A stretch of 49,880 nucleotides of DNA from Streptomyces sp. AW19M42 (lineage in GTDB: Bacteria > Actinomycetota > Actinomycetes > Streptomycetales > Streptomycetaceae). Below, piece after piece: positions 49,575 to 49,880 of this stretch (within the stretch, counting starts at the first letter, position 1; each line of letters starts with the position of its first letter). Location: positions 1 to 49,880 of the forward strand of contig CBRG010000168.1 in NCBI GenBank assembly GCA_000470535.1, written 5' to 3'. Position numbers and translations under genes: made by a program. The notes under the pieces are model-generated. The model was not told the DNA's origin and made no database searches. It worked only from the letters and a program-made list of their open reading frames with translations.

Positions 49575-49616
49575 GTGCAGTATCTTCAATTGGGCAGTGC
49601 AGCATCTTGCACTGCC
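49575..49616. promoter_or_regulatory. palindromic and repeated operator upstream of EamA gene
   Basis: GGCAGTGCA-GCATCT-TGCACTGCC (49593-49616) is a perfect 9-bp-arm palindrome. GTGCAG followed by NATCTT occurs at 49575 and 49597, 22 bp apart, about two helical turns. It sits in the divergent region 35-76 bp before the EamA start and just upstream of the LysR remnant. It looks like a bound operator. The regulator may be the lost LysR or another protein. Confidence 0.6.
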
Positions 49617-49650
49617 TCGCGTACCGTGAACCAGGGAAGTCAGGCCACAG

Positions 49651-49880
49651 GTGAACGACCAGGGCACCGCCGCAGAACGGGCCGCCGCAGTCGCCGTACC
49701 GGAGGCGGTCACCGCCCTCGGCGAGCCGGGCCGCCCGGCCCCCGCCGGAGGGCGCAGAGCCGCGCTCGCCCCGGTCGCACTGGTGGTCGCGGGCGGCCTC
49801 TCCGTGCAGTTCGGCGCGGCGGTCGCGGTCCTGCTGATGCCGAAGGCCGGCGCCCTCGGAGTCGTCACGCTGCGGCTCCC
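49651..49880 (+). CDS. EamA/DMT-family transporter (5' part)
   Basis: The start of a membrane transporter of the drug/metabolite transporter superfamily, RhtA-like. A hydrophilic N-terminus (NDQGTAAERAAAVAVPEAV...PAPAGGRRA, about 40 residues) precedes LAPVALVVAGGLSVQFGAAVAVLLMPKAGALGVVTLRL, the first helix and conserved motif of the EamA fold. Only 76 residues are visible; the rest is beyond the window. GTG at 49651. The operator above suggests it is regulated. Confidence 0.75.
   Translation, partial: MNDQGTAAERAAAVAVPEAVTALGEPGRPAPAGGRRAALAPVALVVAGGLSVQFGAAVAVLLMPKAGALGVVTLRL

Overview
The window has the hallmarks of a Streptomyces (or very close actinomycete) chromosome. GC is very high, GTG and TTG starts are common, and TTA codons are almost absent. 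The futalosine menaquinone genes, a conservon (cvnABCD plus two P450s), DUF397/XRE-DUF5753 regulators, DUF3027, DUF2530, DUF4232 and a CYP157-type P450 are all present. I found no tRNA, rRNA, CRISPR array or insertion sequence. The arrangement is a core chromosomal segment interspersed with accessory genes and several decayed gene remnants.

Layout. 1-2.6 kb (minus): an iron-siderophore-type ABC importer, two FecCD permeases and a partial ATPase, with an iron-box-like site upstream. 2.8-9.1 kb: a frameshifted HAD phosphatase, a small membrane protein, a cold-shock-domain protein, mqnD-mqnB, a DUF2771 lipoprotein, an MFS transporter and a DUF3027 protein. 9.1-9.5 kb: a family of GTCCTCAATCGCCGG repeats, three as 76-bp tandem units and two inverted. 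9.6-18.3 kb: a large sacsin/Hsp90-like GHKL protein, a secreted protein, a CtpE-like P-type ATPase, DUF2530 and an NCS2 permease. 18.4-20.7 kb: an RHH protein, a MarR regulator with palindromic operators, and an MFS exporter with terminator. 20.7-25.4 kb: a Uma2 remnant, a 28-aa membrane peptide, an aldo/keto reductase, a Ser/Thr kinase with a TTA codon, and a proline iminopeptidase with an SOS-box-like palindrome upstream.

25.4-30.7 kb: a membrane protein, a cupin/zinc-ribbon protein, a truncated carboxymuconolactone-decarboxylase remnant, an AKR/TetR divergent pair with twin palindromes, an AKR 3' remnant, an EEP-family hydrolase and a DUF4232 lipoprotein. 30.7-34.1 kb: an accessory regulatory island. 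It holds an XRE-DUF5753 gene with a TTA codon, a tandem DUF397 protein and an unknown protein in one operon. That operon is divergent from an unknown gene and a winged-helix-like protein, with three AGTGCACAG copies phased at 10 and 20 bp between the two sides. 34.1-40.4 kb: TetR, XRE-cupin, SGNH hydrolase, a membrane-anchored propeller-like protein, a PPOX/F420 protein, a GNAT, a Uma2 protein and serC. 40.5-46.1 kb: the conservon operon cvnA-B-C-D-P450-P450, every junction overlapping, closed by a 14-bp-stem hairpin. 46.3-49.9 kb: a D-lactate-dehydrogenase-like FAD/Fe-S fusion, a LysR 3' remnant, and the start of an EamA transporter behind an operator-like repeat.

How parts work together. 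mqnB and mqnD catalyse two steps of menaquinone synthesis. The conservon proteins are expected to form a membrane-associated GTPase signalling complex whose operon also supplies two P450s, one lacking the ExxR signature. The MarR/MFS and TetR/AKR pairs look like self-contained regulator-target units with visible operators. Two genes carry TTA codons (the Ser/Thr kinase and the XRE regulator), which would place their translation under bldA control.
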